DNA of 64,000 nt, from positions 620,001 through 684,000 of the forward strand of contig NZ_BCWV01000003.1 of assembly GCF_001894765.1 (NCBI RefSeq), in the 5' to 3' direction. The stretch is from Rhodococcoides corynebacterioides NBRC 14404. Lineage in GTDB: Bacteria > Actinomycetota > Actinomycetes > Mycobacteriales > Mycobacteriaceae. The notes under the pieces are model-generated. The model was not told where the DNA came from. It did no database searches and saw only the letters and a program-made list of their open reading frames with translations. Made by a program: the position numbers and the translations under genes. Shown here one piece after another: positions 27,695 to 36,954 of this stretch (positions within the stretch are counted from its first letter, which is position 1; each line of letters opens with the position of its first letter).

Positions 27695-29041
27695 ATGGCA
27701 GCCACCAAGGGAGCCCCCGACCTCTACTCGCAGTTCCTGTCCTCGGCGCCCGGCGCGTTCCTCGCGAAGCAGGCCGGACTGCCCCAGCCGGAGACGCTGC
27801 GTCGCTACCAGCCGGGTGAGCCGCCGCTCGCCGGACCGATCCTGATCGGCGGCAGCGGACGCCTCGCGGAGCCCCTGCGGGTCCTGCTGTCCGACTACCC
27901 CGTCGCCAGCGCGCACGACGACAAGCTGGGCGCCCTGGTCTTCGACGCCACCGGCATCGCCTCCATCGAGGAGCTCGAGCAGCTGTTCCAGTTCTTCTCC
28001 CCGAACATCAAGCGTCTCGGCCCGTCGGGCCGCGTCGTGGTGCTGGGCACCACGCCGGAGGAGACCTCGTCGGTCGACGAGCACATCGCCCAGCGTGCGC
28101 TCGAGGGCTTCACCCGCAGCGTCGGCAAGGAACTGCGTCGCGGCGGCACCTCGCAGCTGGTCTACGTCTCCTCGGACGCCGCACCGGACCTGTCCGGCGT
28201 CGAGTCCACCCTGCGCTTCCTGCTCTCGGCCAAGTCCGCCTTCGTGTCCGGTCAGGTCATCGCCGTCGGCAAGGACTCGTCCACCGCTCCCGCGTCATGG
28301 GACAAGCCCCTCGAGGGCAAGGTCGCCCTGGTGACCGGCGCCGCGCGCGGTATCGGCGCCACCATCGCCGAGGTCCTCTCGCGCGACGGCGCCCACGTCA
28401 TCTGCGCGGACATCCCCGCCGCCGGCGAGGCACTGTCGGAGACGGCCAACAAGGTGGGCGGAACCTCGCTCGCCCTCGACGTCACCTCGCCCGACGCCGC
28501 CGACGTCCTGGCCAAGCACGTCAAGGAGCGTCACGGCGGCCTCGACATCGTGGTGCACAACGCCGGCATCACGCGCGACAAGCTGCTCGCCAACATGGAC
28601 GACGCCCGGTGGAACTCGGTCATCGGCGTCAACCTCGCTGCGCCGCACCGCATCACGTCGTCGTTGGTGAAGTCCGGCACGCTGAACGAGGGCGGCCGCG
28701 TGATCGACGTGTCCTCCATCGCCGGCATCGCGGGCAACCGCGGCCAGACCAACTACGGCGCGTCGAAGGCCGGCGTCATCGGCATGGTCCACGCCGAGGC
28801 TCCCGAGCTGGCGAAGAAGAACATCACCATCAACGCCGTCGCTCCCGGCTTCATCGAGACCGCGATGACCGCGGCCATCCCGTTCGCCACGCGCGAGGCG
28901 GGACGACGGATGAGCTCGCTGCTGCAGGGCGGCCAGACCGTGGACGTGGCCGAGACCATCGCCTACTTCGCGAGCCCCGCCTCCAACGCCGTGACCGGGC
29001 AGATCGTGCGCGTGTGCGGTCAGTCCCTGATCGGAGCCTGA
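27695..29041 (+). CDS. fabG4: 3-oxoacyl reductase, high-molecular-weight FabG4 type
   Basis: A 448-residue NADH/NADPH-dependent short-chain reductase acting on 3-ketoacyl thioesters. The C-terminal half is a full [19 protein letters not shown] near residue 212, HNAGITRDK, and the active-site set with [10 protein letters not shown] (Tyr and Lys). The N-terminal 200 residues form a flavodoxin-like, non-catalytic domain characteristic of mycobacterial FabG4. AAGGTGAGAC precedes the ATG. htdX follows 1 bp after its stop, so reductase and dehydratase are made together, giving consecutive steps of acyl-CoA metabolism. Confidence 0.93.
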   Translation: MAATKGAPDLYSQFLSSAPGAFLAKQAGLPQPETLRRYQPGEPPLAGPILIGGSGRLAEPLRVLLSDYPVASAHDDKLGALVFDATGIASIEELEQLFQFFSPNIKRLGPSGRVVVLGTTPEETSSVDEHIAQRALEGFTRSVGKELRRGGTSQLVYVSSDAAPDLSGVESTLRFLLSAKSAFVSGQVIAVGKDSSTAPASWDKPLEGKVALVTGAARGIGATIAEVLSRDGAHVICADIPAAGEALSETANKVGGTSLALDVTSPDAADVLAKHVKERHGGLDIVVHNAGITRDKLLANMDDARWNSVIGVNLAAPHRITSSLVKSGTLNEGGRVIDVSSIAGIAGNRGQTNYGASKAGVIGMVHAEAPELAKKNITINAVAPGFIETAMTAAIPFATREAGRRMSSLLQGGQTVDVAETIAYFASPASNAVTGQIVRVCGQSLIGA

Positions 29042-29042
29042 C

Positions 29043-29915
29043 GTGGGTGACGTGATCACGCTCGACGCGCCGCCGCGCATTCGCGACGTCTACGCGCGCG
29101 CCGCGCTCGACTCGGTGCCGATCATCGGCGGCGGCAAGCGGACCCGGTCGGTGCCGAGCACGACGCTGAAACTGGCCGGGGTGCAGGTGGATCCGGACAA
29201 CCTGGCGGCCTACTGCCGGGTGACCGGGCTGCGCCTGACCGACGCGCTCCCCATCACCTACCCGTTCACGCTGGTGTTCCCCACCGTCATGTCGCTGATG
29301 GTGTCGAAGGATTTCCCGTTCGCCGCCATGGGTTCGGTGCACGCGGAGAACGTGATCGAGAGCCTGCGTCCGGTGTCGGTGCTGGAGCCGCTCGACATCA
29401 CCGTGCACGCGGAGAACCTCCGCGAGCATCGCAAGGGTCTGCTGATCGACCTGATCAGCGAGGTCGCCGTCGGGCGGGAGACGGTGTGGCGGCAGACCTC
29501 GACGTTCCTGTCGCTGCAGAAGACCTCGCTGTCGGGCGGCCCGCGTGAGGCGCCGCCGGCCGACGAGGTTCCGCCGCCGCCCCTCACCACGCTGCGTCCG
29601 GACCAGAAGGTCATCTCGAAGTACGCCGCGGTCTCGGGTGACCGCAATCCGATCCACGTCTCGTCGTTGGGCGCCAAGGCCTTCGGGTTCCCGCGCACCA
29701 TTGCTCACGGGATGTGGAGTGCCGCGGCCGTGCTGGGGGCGGTCGACGGACGGATCGCGGACTCGACGACGTACTCGGTGAAGTTCGGCAAGCCGATCGT
29801 GCTGCCGGCGAAGGTCAACGTCTACGCGGACCAGGCGGGCGAGCGCGGCCGGTGGGACCTGGCTCTGAAGCACCCGAAGAAGGGCTACCCGTTCCTGACG
29901 GGCACCCTGCGCTGA
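29043..29915 (+). CDS. htdX: MaoC-family 3-hydroxyacyl thioester dehydratase
   Basis: A 290-residue double hot-dog hydratase/dehydratase that interconverts (R)-3-hydroxyacyl and trans-2-enoyl thioesters. The C-terminal repeat holds the catalytic hydratase 2 motif SGDRNPIHVSSLGAKAFGF followed by IAHGMWS near residue 220; Asp and His are conserved. The N-terminal repeat lacks it, as expected. The GTG start lies 1 bp after the fabG4 stop. Orthology to mycobacterial HtdX (Rv0241c) is supported by gene order. It ends before a hairpin shared with the convergent TetR gene. Confidence 0.9.
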   Translation: MGDVITLDAPPRIRDVYARAALDSVPIIGGGKRTRSVPSTTLKLAGVQVDPDNLAAYCRVTGLRLTDALPITYPFTLVFPTVMSLMVSKDFPFAAMGSVHAENVIESLRPVSVLEPLDITVHAENLREHRKGLLIDLISEVAVGRETVWRQTSTFLSLQKTSLSGGPREAPPADEVPPPPLTTLRPDQKVISKYAAVSGDRNPIHVSSLGAKAFGFPRTIAHGMWSAAAVLGAVDGRIADSTTYSVKFGKPIVLPAKVNVYADQAGERGRWDLALKHPKKGYPFLTGTLR

Positions 29916-29942
29916 GCGAGACGCAGCGCCGATTCACGTGAG

Positions 29943-29970
29943 ACACGGTCACCCTGCGGGGTGGCCGTGT
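29943..29970. terminator. Terminator between htdX and the TetR gene
   Basis: A 12-bp stem (ACACGGTCACCC, one G-T pair) with a TGCG loop is followed on the plus strand by TTCTCGTT. It is placed to end htdX transcription and, on the other strand, that of the TetR gene. Confidence 0.72.
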
Positions 29971-29980
29971 TTCTCGTTCG

Positions 29981-30568
29981 TCAGGACGCGCGCAGACCCC
30001 GCCACGCGAGCGTCTCGAGCAGCTCCGTGGCCTGGTGGACGTCCACCTCGCCCCCCGCCACGCGGTCCGCGACGGCCTCACCGGCGCCGACCAGCGCGAC
30101 GGCCATCAACCCGAAGTCGTGCTCGGGCCCCGGATCCTTCGTGCTCATCTCCAGCAGCGACGCCGTGAGCGCGATCAGGCGGTCCCGACTGCTCTGCACC
30201 TGTCCCGCGAACGCCTGCTGACCGATGGCCTGGCGGTAGAGGACCATCCACGACGAGCGGTGCTGGTCGACGAACGTCAGGAACCCCACCAGGGCCTTGC
30301 GGAGCTGCTCGCGCGGACTCAGCGACGGGTCCGCCGCCGGGGTCATGGCCTGGACGAATTCGAGGCCCTCACGGTGAATGCAGGCGGCGAACAGCTCGTC
30401 CTTGCTGCCGTAGTACAGGTACAGCATCGGCTTCGAGATCTGCGCTCGCGCGGCGATGGAATCCATCGACGTGGCGTGAAAGCCGTTCTCGGAGAACACC
30501 TCGATGGCCGCGTCGAGCATCTGCTGTTCGCGGACGGCGCGCGGCAACCGCTTGGTTCCGCCTGCCAT
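29981..30568 (-). CDS. TetR-family transcriptional regulator
   Basis: A 195-residue regulator with an N-terminal helix-turn-helix at about residues 14-60 (MLDAAIEVFSENGFHATSMD, then ARAQISKPMLYLYYGSKDEL) and an all-helical C-terminal ligand domain. It converges on htdX and lies close to fabG4-fadA2. A palindrome related (11 of 14 positions) to the fadA2-fabG4 and fadE5 sites lies 35-48 bp before its start, suggesting autorepression. It is therefore a good candidate for the regulator of this acyl-CoA regulon, probably responding to a long-chain acyl-CoA. Ligand and targets are inference. Confidence 0.87.
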   Translation of the reverse strand: MAGGTKRLPRAVREQQMLDAAIEVFSENGFHATSMDSIAARAQISKPMLYLYYGSKDELFAACIHREGLEFVQAMTPAADPSLSPREQLRKALVGFLTFVDQHRSSWMVLYRQAIGQQAFAGQVQSSRDRLIALTASLLEMSTKDPGPEHDFGLMAVALVGAGEAVADRVAGGEVDVHQATELLETLAWRGLRAS

Positions 30569-30602
30569 GCGCCCTCCCGCGGTCTCGGTGCAGCCCCCGA
30601 TC

Positions 30603-30616
30603 TTACTCGACGGTCA
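30603..30616. promoter_or_regulatory. Putative autoregulatory operator of the TetR gene
   Basis: TTACTCGACGGTCA matches TTACTCACCGGTAA at 11 of 14 positions. It lies just upstream of the TetR start and at the end of the preceding glycosidase gene. Confidence 0.4.
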
Positions 30617-30622
30617 GCTCGC

Positions 30623-31816
30623 TCACACGCAACCCGGGGCGGCCTTCGCCCGCAACACGGTGGCCACCTTCCGGTTCACCTGATCGTCGGTCAGCCGGCC
30701 CGCCGCCACCGCGTCCTCGAGGCGGTCCAGCACGTCCGGGACGGCGTCCGTCGTGATCCACAACGCGACGTCGGCACCCGCGACGAGTGCCGCCTCCACC
30801 GCCTCCTCGATGCCCAGCCGAGAGGTGATGGCCGCCATGCCGGACAGGTCGTCGGTGAAGATCGGTCCGTCGAACGGCGCCGCGCCGTACCCGGCGCCGT
30901 CGCGCAGCAGCGCCATCGCCGCGGGGCTGATGCTCGCGGGTTCGCCCGGGGCCGTCAGCCCGGGCACGTCCAGGTGCCCCACCATGGCACCGACGCCGGG
31001 GCGGGCCAGCTCGCGGAAGGGCACCAGATCGCGGGTCTGCAGATCGCTCAGGGGTGGGGTGGTCACAGCTCCGGTGTGCGAGTCACCCGACGCCGCACCG
31101 TGACCGGGGAAGTGCTTGATCACCGGGAGCACACCGGCGTCGCGCAGGCCGCGCGCCGCCGCATCGGCGTAGGCGACGACGGTCGCCGGATCGTCGGAGT
31201 AGGACCGATCACCGATCACGGTGTCGTCCGCTTGCGAGCTGACATCGACGTCGGGAGCGAAGTCGACGGTGATCCCGAGGTTCCGCAGTCCCTCCCCACG
31301 CTCGCGCCACATCGCGTAGGTCTGCTCCGGCGTCATGGTCGCCGCGGTCTCCCGTGCACTCGGGATCGATCCGAGCACGTCCTCCGCCCGCGAGACCCGA
31401 CCGCCCTCCTCGTCGATGGTCACCATGACGGGCACCGATGCGGCCTCCTGCACCTGCGCGACGCCACCGCCGGCGAGCATGCTCGGCTCGGTCCAACTGC
31501 CCACGAACACCCCGCCGACCTGCTCGGCGCGCACGACCGCGAGAGCGTCGTCGGTCCCGGTGACGCCGACGGTCAGCAGTTGCGCCAGCCGCTGTCGTTC
31601 GGTGAGGGCGGCCACCGCCTGCGCACAGGTGTCGGTGGTGTTCGGGTCTGCGGCCGGTGACGTAGTCGACTGAGCCGCCGGAGCCGCCGACGACGACGCC
31701 ACCGCCGCGGGAGACGGGGCGGAAGGCTCCGGTGCGTCGGTCTGCGACCCCGAGCCACAGGCCGTCAGCGCGACGGTCGACACGGCCAGGAGAGCGGTCA
31801 GGCGGTATCCGGGCAT
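30623..31816 (-). CDS. lpqI: Lipoprotein glycoside hydrolase family 3 (NagZ-like)
   Basis: A 397-residue exported beta-N-acetylglucosaminidase-like lipoprotein. Residues 1-20 form a lipoprotein signal ending in the lipobox LTAC, with Cys20 lipidated. A Ser/Pro/Ala-rich linker follows to about residue 60. The GH3 TIM barrel contains FVGSWTEPSM, VTIDEEGGRVSR and FAPDVDV. The GH3 NagZ signature is KHFPGHGAASGDSHTG, including the catalytic Asp/His loop. It likely recycles muropeptides or trims cell-wall glycans outside the membrane, as reported for mycobacterial LpqI. The ATG is 7 nt after a TAACGT box, suggesting a leaderless message. Confidence 0.9.
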   Translation of the reverse strand: MPGYRLTALLAVSTVALTACGSGSQTDAPEPSAPSPAAVASSSAAPAAQSTTSPAADPNTTDTCAQAVAALTERQRLAQLLTVGVTGTDDALAVVRAEQVGGVFVGSWTEPSMLAGGGVAQVQEAASVPVMVTIDEEGGRVSRAEDVLGSIPSARETAATMTPEQTYAMWRERGEGLRNLGITVDFAPDVDVSSQADDTVIGDRSYSDDPATVVAYADAAARGLRDAGVLPVIKHFPGHGAASGDSHTGAVTTPPLSDLQTRDLVPFRELARPGVGAMVGHLDVPGLTAPGEPASISPAAMALLRDGAGYGAAPFDGPIFTDDLSGMAAITSRLGIEEAVEAALVAGADVALWITTDAVPDVLDRLEDAVAAGRLTDDQVNRKVATVLRAKAAPGCV

Positions 31817-31823
31817 GTCCGAA

Positions 31824-31829
31824 ACGTTA
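31824..31829 (-). promoter_or_regulatory. Putative -10 box of a leaderless promoter (lpqI)
   Basis: TAACGT on the minus strand lies 7 nt before the ATG at 31816, with no room for a ribosome binding site. Confidence 0.45.
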
Positions 31830-31906
31830 TCGCGATGGCCGCGCGGACGATGCGGTGCGCCGGTAAGGTGCAGGCCACGACCCCCATCCCCGTCGGGAGG
31901 ACCGCC

Positions 31907-32374
31907 ATGTCCTGTGACGTCATGTTGATCGCCTACGACGGGTCGGACAACGCCCGCCGCGCCGTCCAGTACGCCGGGCGCTTCCTCCAGGCCGAGCGGG
32001 CCATCGTCGTCACCGCCTGGGAACCGATGGTGCGTCAGGCCGCCCGCATGTCGGGATTGTCGGGCGTCATGGCCCCGGAATGGTTGCCCGACGAGACCAC
32101 CGAGGACATCGCGCTCTCCGACGCGCGGGCCACCAATTCCGAGGGACTCGAACTCGCGGCGCGAGCCGGAATCAACGCCGACGGCCGCTGCGAGGAGTCG
32201 CACTCCGCCATCTGGACCACCATCGTGGAGGTGGCCGACGAGGTGAACGCCGACATCATCGTCACCGGCACCCGCGGTCGCACCGGACTTCGATCGCTGT
32301 TGCAGTCGTCGGTGGCCGATCTCGTGCTCAAGCACAGTCATCGCCCCGTTCTCATCGTTCCGCCCGGCCGGTGA
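31907..32374 (+). CDS. Universal stress protein, UspA family
   Basis: A 155-residue single Usp domain. It opens with VMLIAYDGSDNARRAVQYA and ends with DIIVTGTRGRTGLRSLLQSS and RPVLIVPPG. The nucleotide loop G-x2-G-x9-G-S/T is nearly complete, but the third Gly is Ser (QSS), which may weaken ATP binding. An insert at residues 50-75 (MSGLSGVMAPEWLP and following) is longer than in minimal Usp proteins. GGGAGG lies 6 nt before the ATG. It is divergent from lpqI. Confidence 0.87.
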   Translation: MSCDVMLIAYDGSDNARRAVQYAGRFLQAERAIVVTAWEPMVRQAARMSGLSGVMAPEWLPDETTEDIALSDARATNSEGLELAARAGINADGRCEESHSAIWTTIVEVADEVNADIIVTGTRGRTGLRSLLQSSVADLVLKHSHRPVLIVPPGR

Positions 32375-32398
32375 CACCCGGACGGCGGGCCGTCCTGG

Positions 32399-32404
32399 TA
32401 CGTT
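32399..32404 (+). promoter_or_regulatory. Putative -10 box of a leaderless promoter (DUF2613-aftD)
   Basis: TACGTT lies 6 nt before the GTG at 32411. It probably drives the small DUF2613 gene and aftD together. Confidence 0.5.
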
Positions 32405-32410
32405 GAGCGC

Positions 32411-32572
32411 GTGAAATCCGCAGCCGTGAGCGCCCTGGTCGGAGCTGTGCTGGGGGTCGCCGTGGTCTTCGGCGCCACCGCCGCCGCCTCGTCGAACAGC
32501 CGTCCCGAGATCGACCGGTCGGGCAACGCGGATTCCTCGCTGCTCAATCAGGTCGAGTACGGCAGCCGCTGA
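32411..32572 (+). CDS. DUF2613 small secreted or membrane protein
   Basis: A 53-residue protein: a short basic start (VKSAAV), one hydrophobic segment at about residues 6-27, then a polar tail ending QVEYGSR. This is the shape of the DUF2613 protein found just before aftD in mycobacteria (Rv0236A). It is either a single-pass membrane peptide or a secreted one. The GTG start is leaderless by its promoter spacing. Its TGA shares bases with a CTG that opens the aftD frame (CTGA), raising the possibility of translational coupling. The function is unknown. Confidence 0.8.
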   Translation: MKSAAVSALVGAVLGVAVVFGATAAASSNSRPEIDRSGNADSSLLNQVEYGSR

Positions 32573-32673
32573 CCGCTCTCGGACCCGTCGGCGCTGCAGC
32601 GCCCGTCGGCGCTGCAGCGTCAGCTCTCGCGCCCGTCGGCGCTCGGTGGCGCTTCTGGTCGGCCCTCGGCGCG

Positions 32674-35600
32674 TTGATCCTGTCGTTCCTGCAGGCCCCC
32701 GGCCTGATCGTGGCCGACACCAAGTACGACCTCACCCAGAACCCACTCGGGTTCCTCTCCCGCGCGTCGCATCTGTGGACCTCCGACGCACCGCTCGGTC
32801 AGGTGCAGAACCAGGCCTACGGTTATTTCTTCCCGCACGGCGCGTTCTTCGCGCTCGGTGACGTCCTCTCCGTCCCCGGCTGGATCACCCAGCGGCTGTG
32901 GTGGGCGCTGCTGCTCTTCGCCGGGTTCTGGGGCATCGTGCGGCTCGCGGAGGCGCTGGAGATCGGCAGCCGCGGATCGCGGGTGGTCGCCGGACTGACG
33001 TTCGTCCTGGCACCCCGAGTGCTCACCACTCTGGGCTCCATCAGCTCCGAGTCGCTCCCGGTGATGCTGGCGCCGTGGGTGCTGATTCCCCTGGTGCGCG
33101 TCTTCTCCGGGCGCGCGATCGACGTCCGCCGCGCCGCCGCGTCGTCGGCCGTGGCGGTCGCCCTCATGGGCGCGGTGAACGCCGTGGCCACCGCCGCGGC
33201 CACGCTGGTCGCCGTCGTCTGGTGGCTCGCGCACCGTCCCGACGCACGGTGGTGGCAGTTCACGCGCTGGTGGATCGTCGCGCTCCTGGCCGCGACCCTG
33301 TGGTGGATCGTGCCGCTGCTCGTCCTCGGCGGGGTCAGCCCGCCCTTCCTCGACTACATCGAGTCCGCCGGAACGACGACGCAGTGGGCCTCGCTGACCG
33401 AAGCCGTCCGCGGCACCAGCAGTTGGACGCCGTTCGTCTCGCCGGAACGCATCGCGGGCGCGATCGTCGTGACGCAGCCGGCCGTCGTCCTCGCCTCCTG
33501 CGTCGTCGCCGCGGCGGGGCTCGCCGGCCTCGCGATGCGGTCGATGCCCGCGCGCGGACGACTCACGCTGATCCTCCTGATCGGCGTGGTGGGTATGGCC
33601 GCCGGATACGTGGGCGGGTTGGCCTCGCCGGTGTCGGAGCCGGTGCGCGCGTTCCTCGACGGGGTGGGCGCACCGCTGCGCAACATCCACAAACTCGAGC
33701 CGCTGATCCGCCTCCCCCTCGCCCTCGGTATCGCCCACCTGCTCCGGTTCGCCCCGCTGCCGGGCACCGTGTCCTCGCCGCGGTGGCGCCGCGCCGCCCG
33801 TCACCCCGAGAAGAACCCGCTGCTGGCCTTCGCCGCGCTGATCCTCGTCGCGCTCACCGTGGCGACGTCGCTCGCCTGGACCGGGCGCCTCGCCCCGCGG
33901 GGCGCCTATCCGGCCGTACCCGACGCCTGGTCGCAGGCGGCGCAGTGGGTGACCGACCATGCGGGCGAGGGCCCCGCCCGATCGCGCGCCCTCGTCGTCC
34001 CCGGTGCGCCGCTGGCCTCGCAGCTGTGGGGCCTGACCCGCGACGAACCGCTCCAGGCCCTGGCGTCGTCACCGTGGGCGGTGCGCGACGCCGTTCCCCT
34101 GGTCCCACCGGGCGCGATCCGTGCGCTCGACGCCGTGCAGCGACTCCTCGCGAACGGCCGTCCGTCCGCCGGACTCGCCGCCACGCTGACCACGATGAAC
34201 GTGCGGCACCTGGTGCTGCGCAACGATCTCGACCCCGAGACGTCCCGATCCACCCGGACGTCCACGGTCCACCGGGCGATCGAGGGATCACCCGGTCTGC
34301 GCCGCGTCGCGACGTTCGGTGACGACGTCGGCCCGGGTGACGTCGAGGGCATCGTCTCCGACTCCGATCTGCGTCCGACGTACCCGGCGATCGAGATCTA
34401 CGAGGTCGAGGCCGGAGGCGCTCCTGCGGGTCCGTACACGGTGACGGCCGACGACGTACCGCGGGTGCAGGGCGGACCGGAGGTCGCCGCCCGGCTCGAC
34501 GACGAGCGTGAGCGCGGCGGTATCGCCCCCGTCCCGGCCGGTCCGATCCTGCTCGACGGCGACGCGCGCGCGGCAGGCCTGCCCGTCGACGACGTTCTGG
34601 TCACCGACACCCCCGTCGAGCGCGAGGTGGACTTCGGGTCGGTCGACGATCACAGCAGTTCCGTCCGTGCGCCCGACGACGCGCGGCGTACCCTGAACGC
34701 CGTTCCGGACTACCCGGCCGGACCCACCCCACCGGTCACCGGATCCTGGCGCGGAGCGCGGGTCACGGTGTCCTCCTCCGCATCCGACGCCACCCAGTTC
34801 GGCGGCGCGTTGCCGGGCGCGAATCCGGCCGCGGCGGTCGACGGCGACCTCGTCACGGGGTGGATCAGCAACGGACTCGAGAGCGCGGTCGGGCAGTGGC
34901 TCGAACTGCGACCCGACACTCCACTGACGTCGGGCCTGCTCGAATTCCGCACCACCGCAGGGTCGCTCGGCTCACCGGTCAAATGGGTGGAGATCGCCAC
35001 GGACACCGGCACGTCCGCGGCTCGGATCACCGAACCGGGTGAGCCGGTGGTGGTCTCGTTGCCCGCGGGACGCACCACGTTCGTCCGCATCACGGCGACG
35101 CAGACCGAGGACGGATCGCGCGGAGCTCAGTTCGGGATCGCGGATCTGCGGCTGACGGACTTCTCCGACCCCACGGCGCCCGCGCCGATCCGCATCGAGC
35201 ACCGCACCGACCTGCCCGCACCGGCACCCGAGGTCACCGTGACGGGTTGGTCGCTGGCCCAGGAGCTTCCGGGCCGAGCGGCGTGCATCGACACTCCCGA
35301 TCGGGTCCGCTGCGCCGGTGGCGTCGGCATCGACCCCGAAGAGGTCGACGCGTTCCAGCGGACGCTGTCGGTCCCGCAGGGCACGGCGGTGACCCCGGAG
35401 TTGTGGGTCCGGGGACGACCGGGCTCGGCGCTCGAGGATCTCCTCGCCCGCGACGGGCGCCCCCGCGCGCGCGGCGCGTCCGAGGTGACCGACGTCCGCG
35501 GTTCGGCGTTCGCCCTCACCGACGGGGACGACCGCACCAGCTGGACCGCGTCGCCGGATTCGGTCGAGTCCCGCGCCGGCACGTATCCCACGGTGACACT

Positions 35601-36954
35601 GACACTTCCGCGTCGGGCGCGAGTCGACGGTCTCGCGCTCACCCAGTCGCTCGGCACCCTGCCCGCACATCCCCTCCGTGTCGCCGTCGATCTGGGCGCC
35701 GGACCGCAGGTCCGCGAGATCGACCCCGAGGGAACGACGGAGATCGATCTCGCGCCCGCCGAGACCGACCGCATCGTGGTGTCCCTGCTCGACTGGGACG
35801 ACGTTCTCGACCGCACCGCCCTGGGCTTCGACCGGATCCGCCCGCCCGGGCTCGCGGAGATCGCGGTGCGGTCGGACGATCCGGCCCTGCCCACGACACG
35901 GACCGACACCGCCGCCGAGACCGACGCCCCCGTCGTCCTCGCGTGCGGCGAGGGACCCACGCTCACCGTCGCCGGACAGTTGGTCCGCACCGCGGTGACC
36001 GCACCCGCATCCGCCCTCGCAGCGGGCGTCCCGGTTCCCGCGACCGTGTGCGCCGGCGATGTTCCCGTCGTCGCGAACGTGTCGAACCCGGTTCCGCTCC
36101 CGGCAGGCGCGCAGTCGGTGTCGGTCGATCCCGGCGACGCGTTCGTCGTCGACTCGGTGACCCTGCGCAGCGCTCCCCTCCGCGCCTTCCCGGCGGCCGG
36201 GCCGGACCCCGTCGCGGTCGCGGCCGACGAGTGGACCGAGCACACCCGACGCGTGTCGCTCCCGGGAGCCGACGAGGACCGCATTCTGGTGGTCCCCGAG
36301 AGCACGTCGGTCTGGCGAGCGACGATTCCCGACGGCACCGTGCTGACCCCGATCGTGGTGAACGGGTGGCAGCAGGGCTGGGTGGTGCCCGCCGGCGTGT
36401 CCGGCGAGGTCACGCTGAGCTTCCCCGCCGACACCACCTACCGAACGGCCCTGGTCGCCGGACTGGTGCTGACGGCGGCGCTGATCGCGTTCCTGCTCGT
36501 CGGACCGCGACGGGTCGACGCCGCCGCGACGCCGGTCCGGCCCTGGCGCGGCCTCGTCGCCGGGTCGGTGGGCCTGGCCGGTGCGGCCTGGGTGATCGGC
36601 GGGCCCGCCGGACTCGGGCTGGTCGCGGCACTCGCCGCCGCGTTCGTCGGGGTGCGCTCACGGTTCGGCCCGGTGGTGGCCGGCCGCGGCGCCGTCGTCG
36701 TCGCCGGCGTCGGCTTCACGCTCGCCGGGGCGATGCTCTCCACCGGACCCTGGCGCGCCGCGGGCGGCTACGTCGGCCACTCCGCGGTCATTCAGGGAGC
36801 GGCGTTGCTGGCGGTGGTGGCGCCCGCGGTGTCGGTGCTGCTCGCCGCGGCACCGAACTCGCCGGAGTCGTCGGTGCTCGCGAGGCTCGTCGGCCGTCTG
36901 CGCCGCTCCCGATCGCGGACGAACACCCGCACCGGCTCTTCGATCAACGCGTAA
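32674..36954 (+). CDS. aftD: Arabinofuranosyltransferase AftD
   Basis: A very large (1426-residue) membrane GT-C glycosyltransferase that adds arabinofuranose to arabinogalactan and lipoarabinomannan. The N-terminal third holds many transmembrane helices and the conserved LGQVQNQAYGYFFPHGAFFAL and HKLEPLIRLPLALGIAHLL. The middle carries extracellular domains with repeated discoidin/F5-F8-like carbohydrate-binding patterns (about residues 690-830 and 930-1070). Helices recur at the end. The only ordinary start in frame is the TTG at 32674, which removes half of transmembrane helix 1. The frame is open to a CTG at 32569 overlapping the DUF2613 stop, a better fit to the mycobacterial protein. 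The 3' end overlaps the convergent acyltransferase by 163 bp. Confidence 0.9.
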   Translation: MILSFLQAPGLIVADTKYDLTQNPLGFLSRASHLWTSDAPLGQVQNQAYGYFFPHGAFFALGDVLSVPGWITQRLWWALLLFAGFWGIVRLAEALEIGSRGSRVVAGLTFVLAPRVLTTLGSISSESLPVMLAPWVLIPLVRVFSGRAIDVRRAAASSAVAVALMGAVNAVATAAATLVAVVWWLAHRPDARWWQFTRWWIVALLAATLWWIVPLLVLGGVSPPFLDYIESAGTTTQWASLTEAVRGTSSWTPFVSPERIAGAIVVTQPAVVLASCVVAAAGLAGLAMRSMPARGRLTLILLIGVVGMAAGYVGGLASPVSEPVRAFLDGVGAPLRNIHKLEPLIRLPLALGIAHLLRFAPLPGTVSSPRWRRAARHPEKNPLLAFAALILVALTVATSLAWTGRLAPRGAYPAVPDAWSQAAQWVTDHAGEGPARSRALVVPGAPLASQLWGLTRDEPLQALASSPWAVRDAVPLVPPGAIRALDAVQRLLANGRPSAGLAATLTTMNVRHLVLRNDLDPETSRSTRTSTVHRAIEGSPGLRRVATFGDDVGPGDVEGIVSDSDLRPTYPAIEIYEVEAGGAPAGPYTVTADDVPRVQGGPEVAARLDDERERGGIAPVPAGPILLDGDARAAGLPVDDVLVTDTPVEREVDFGSVDDHSSSVRAPDDARRTLNAVPDYPAGPTPPVTGSWRGARVTVSSSASDATQFGGALPGANPAAAVDGDLVTGWISNGLESAVGQWLELRPDTPLTSGLLEFRTTAGSLGSPVKWVEIATDTGTSAARITEPGEPVVVSLPAGRTTFVRITATQTEDGSRGAQFGIADLRLTDFSDPTAPAPIRIEHRTDLPAPAPEVTVTGWSLAQELPGRAACIDTPDRVRCAGGVGIDPEEVDAFQRTLSVPQGTAVTPELWVRGRPGSALEDLLARDGRPRARGASEVTDVRGSAFALTDGDDRTSWTASPDSVESRAGTYPTVTLTLPRRARVDGLALTQSLGTLPAHPLRVAVDLGAGPQVREIDPEGTTEIDLAPAETDRIVVSLLDWDDVLDRTALGFDRIRPPGLAEIAVRSDDPALPTTRTDTAAETDAPVVLACGEGPTLTVAGQLVRTAVTAPASALAAGVPVPATVCAGDVPVVANVSNPVPLPAGAQSVSVDPGDAFVVDSVTLRSAPLRAFPAAGPDPVAVAADEWTEHTRRVSLPGADEDRILVVPESTSVWRATIPDGTVLTPIVVNGWQQGWVVPAGVSGEVTLSFPADTTYRTALVAGLVLTAALIAFLLVGPRRVDAAATPVRPWRGLVAGSVGLAGAAWVIGGPAGLGLVAALAAAFVGVRSRFGPVVAGRGAVVVAGVGFTLAGAMLSTGPWRAAGGYVGHSAVIQGAALLAVVAPAVSVLLAAAPNSPESSVLARLVGRLRRSRSRTNTRTGSSINA

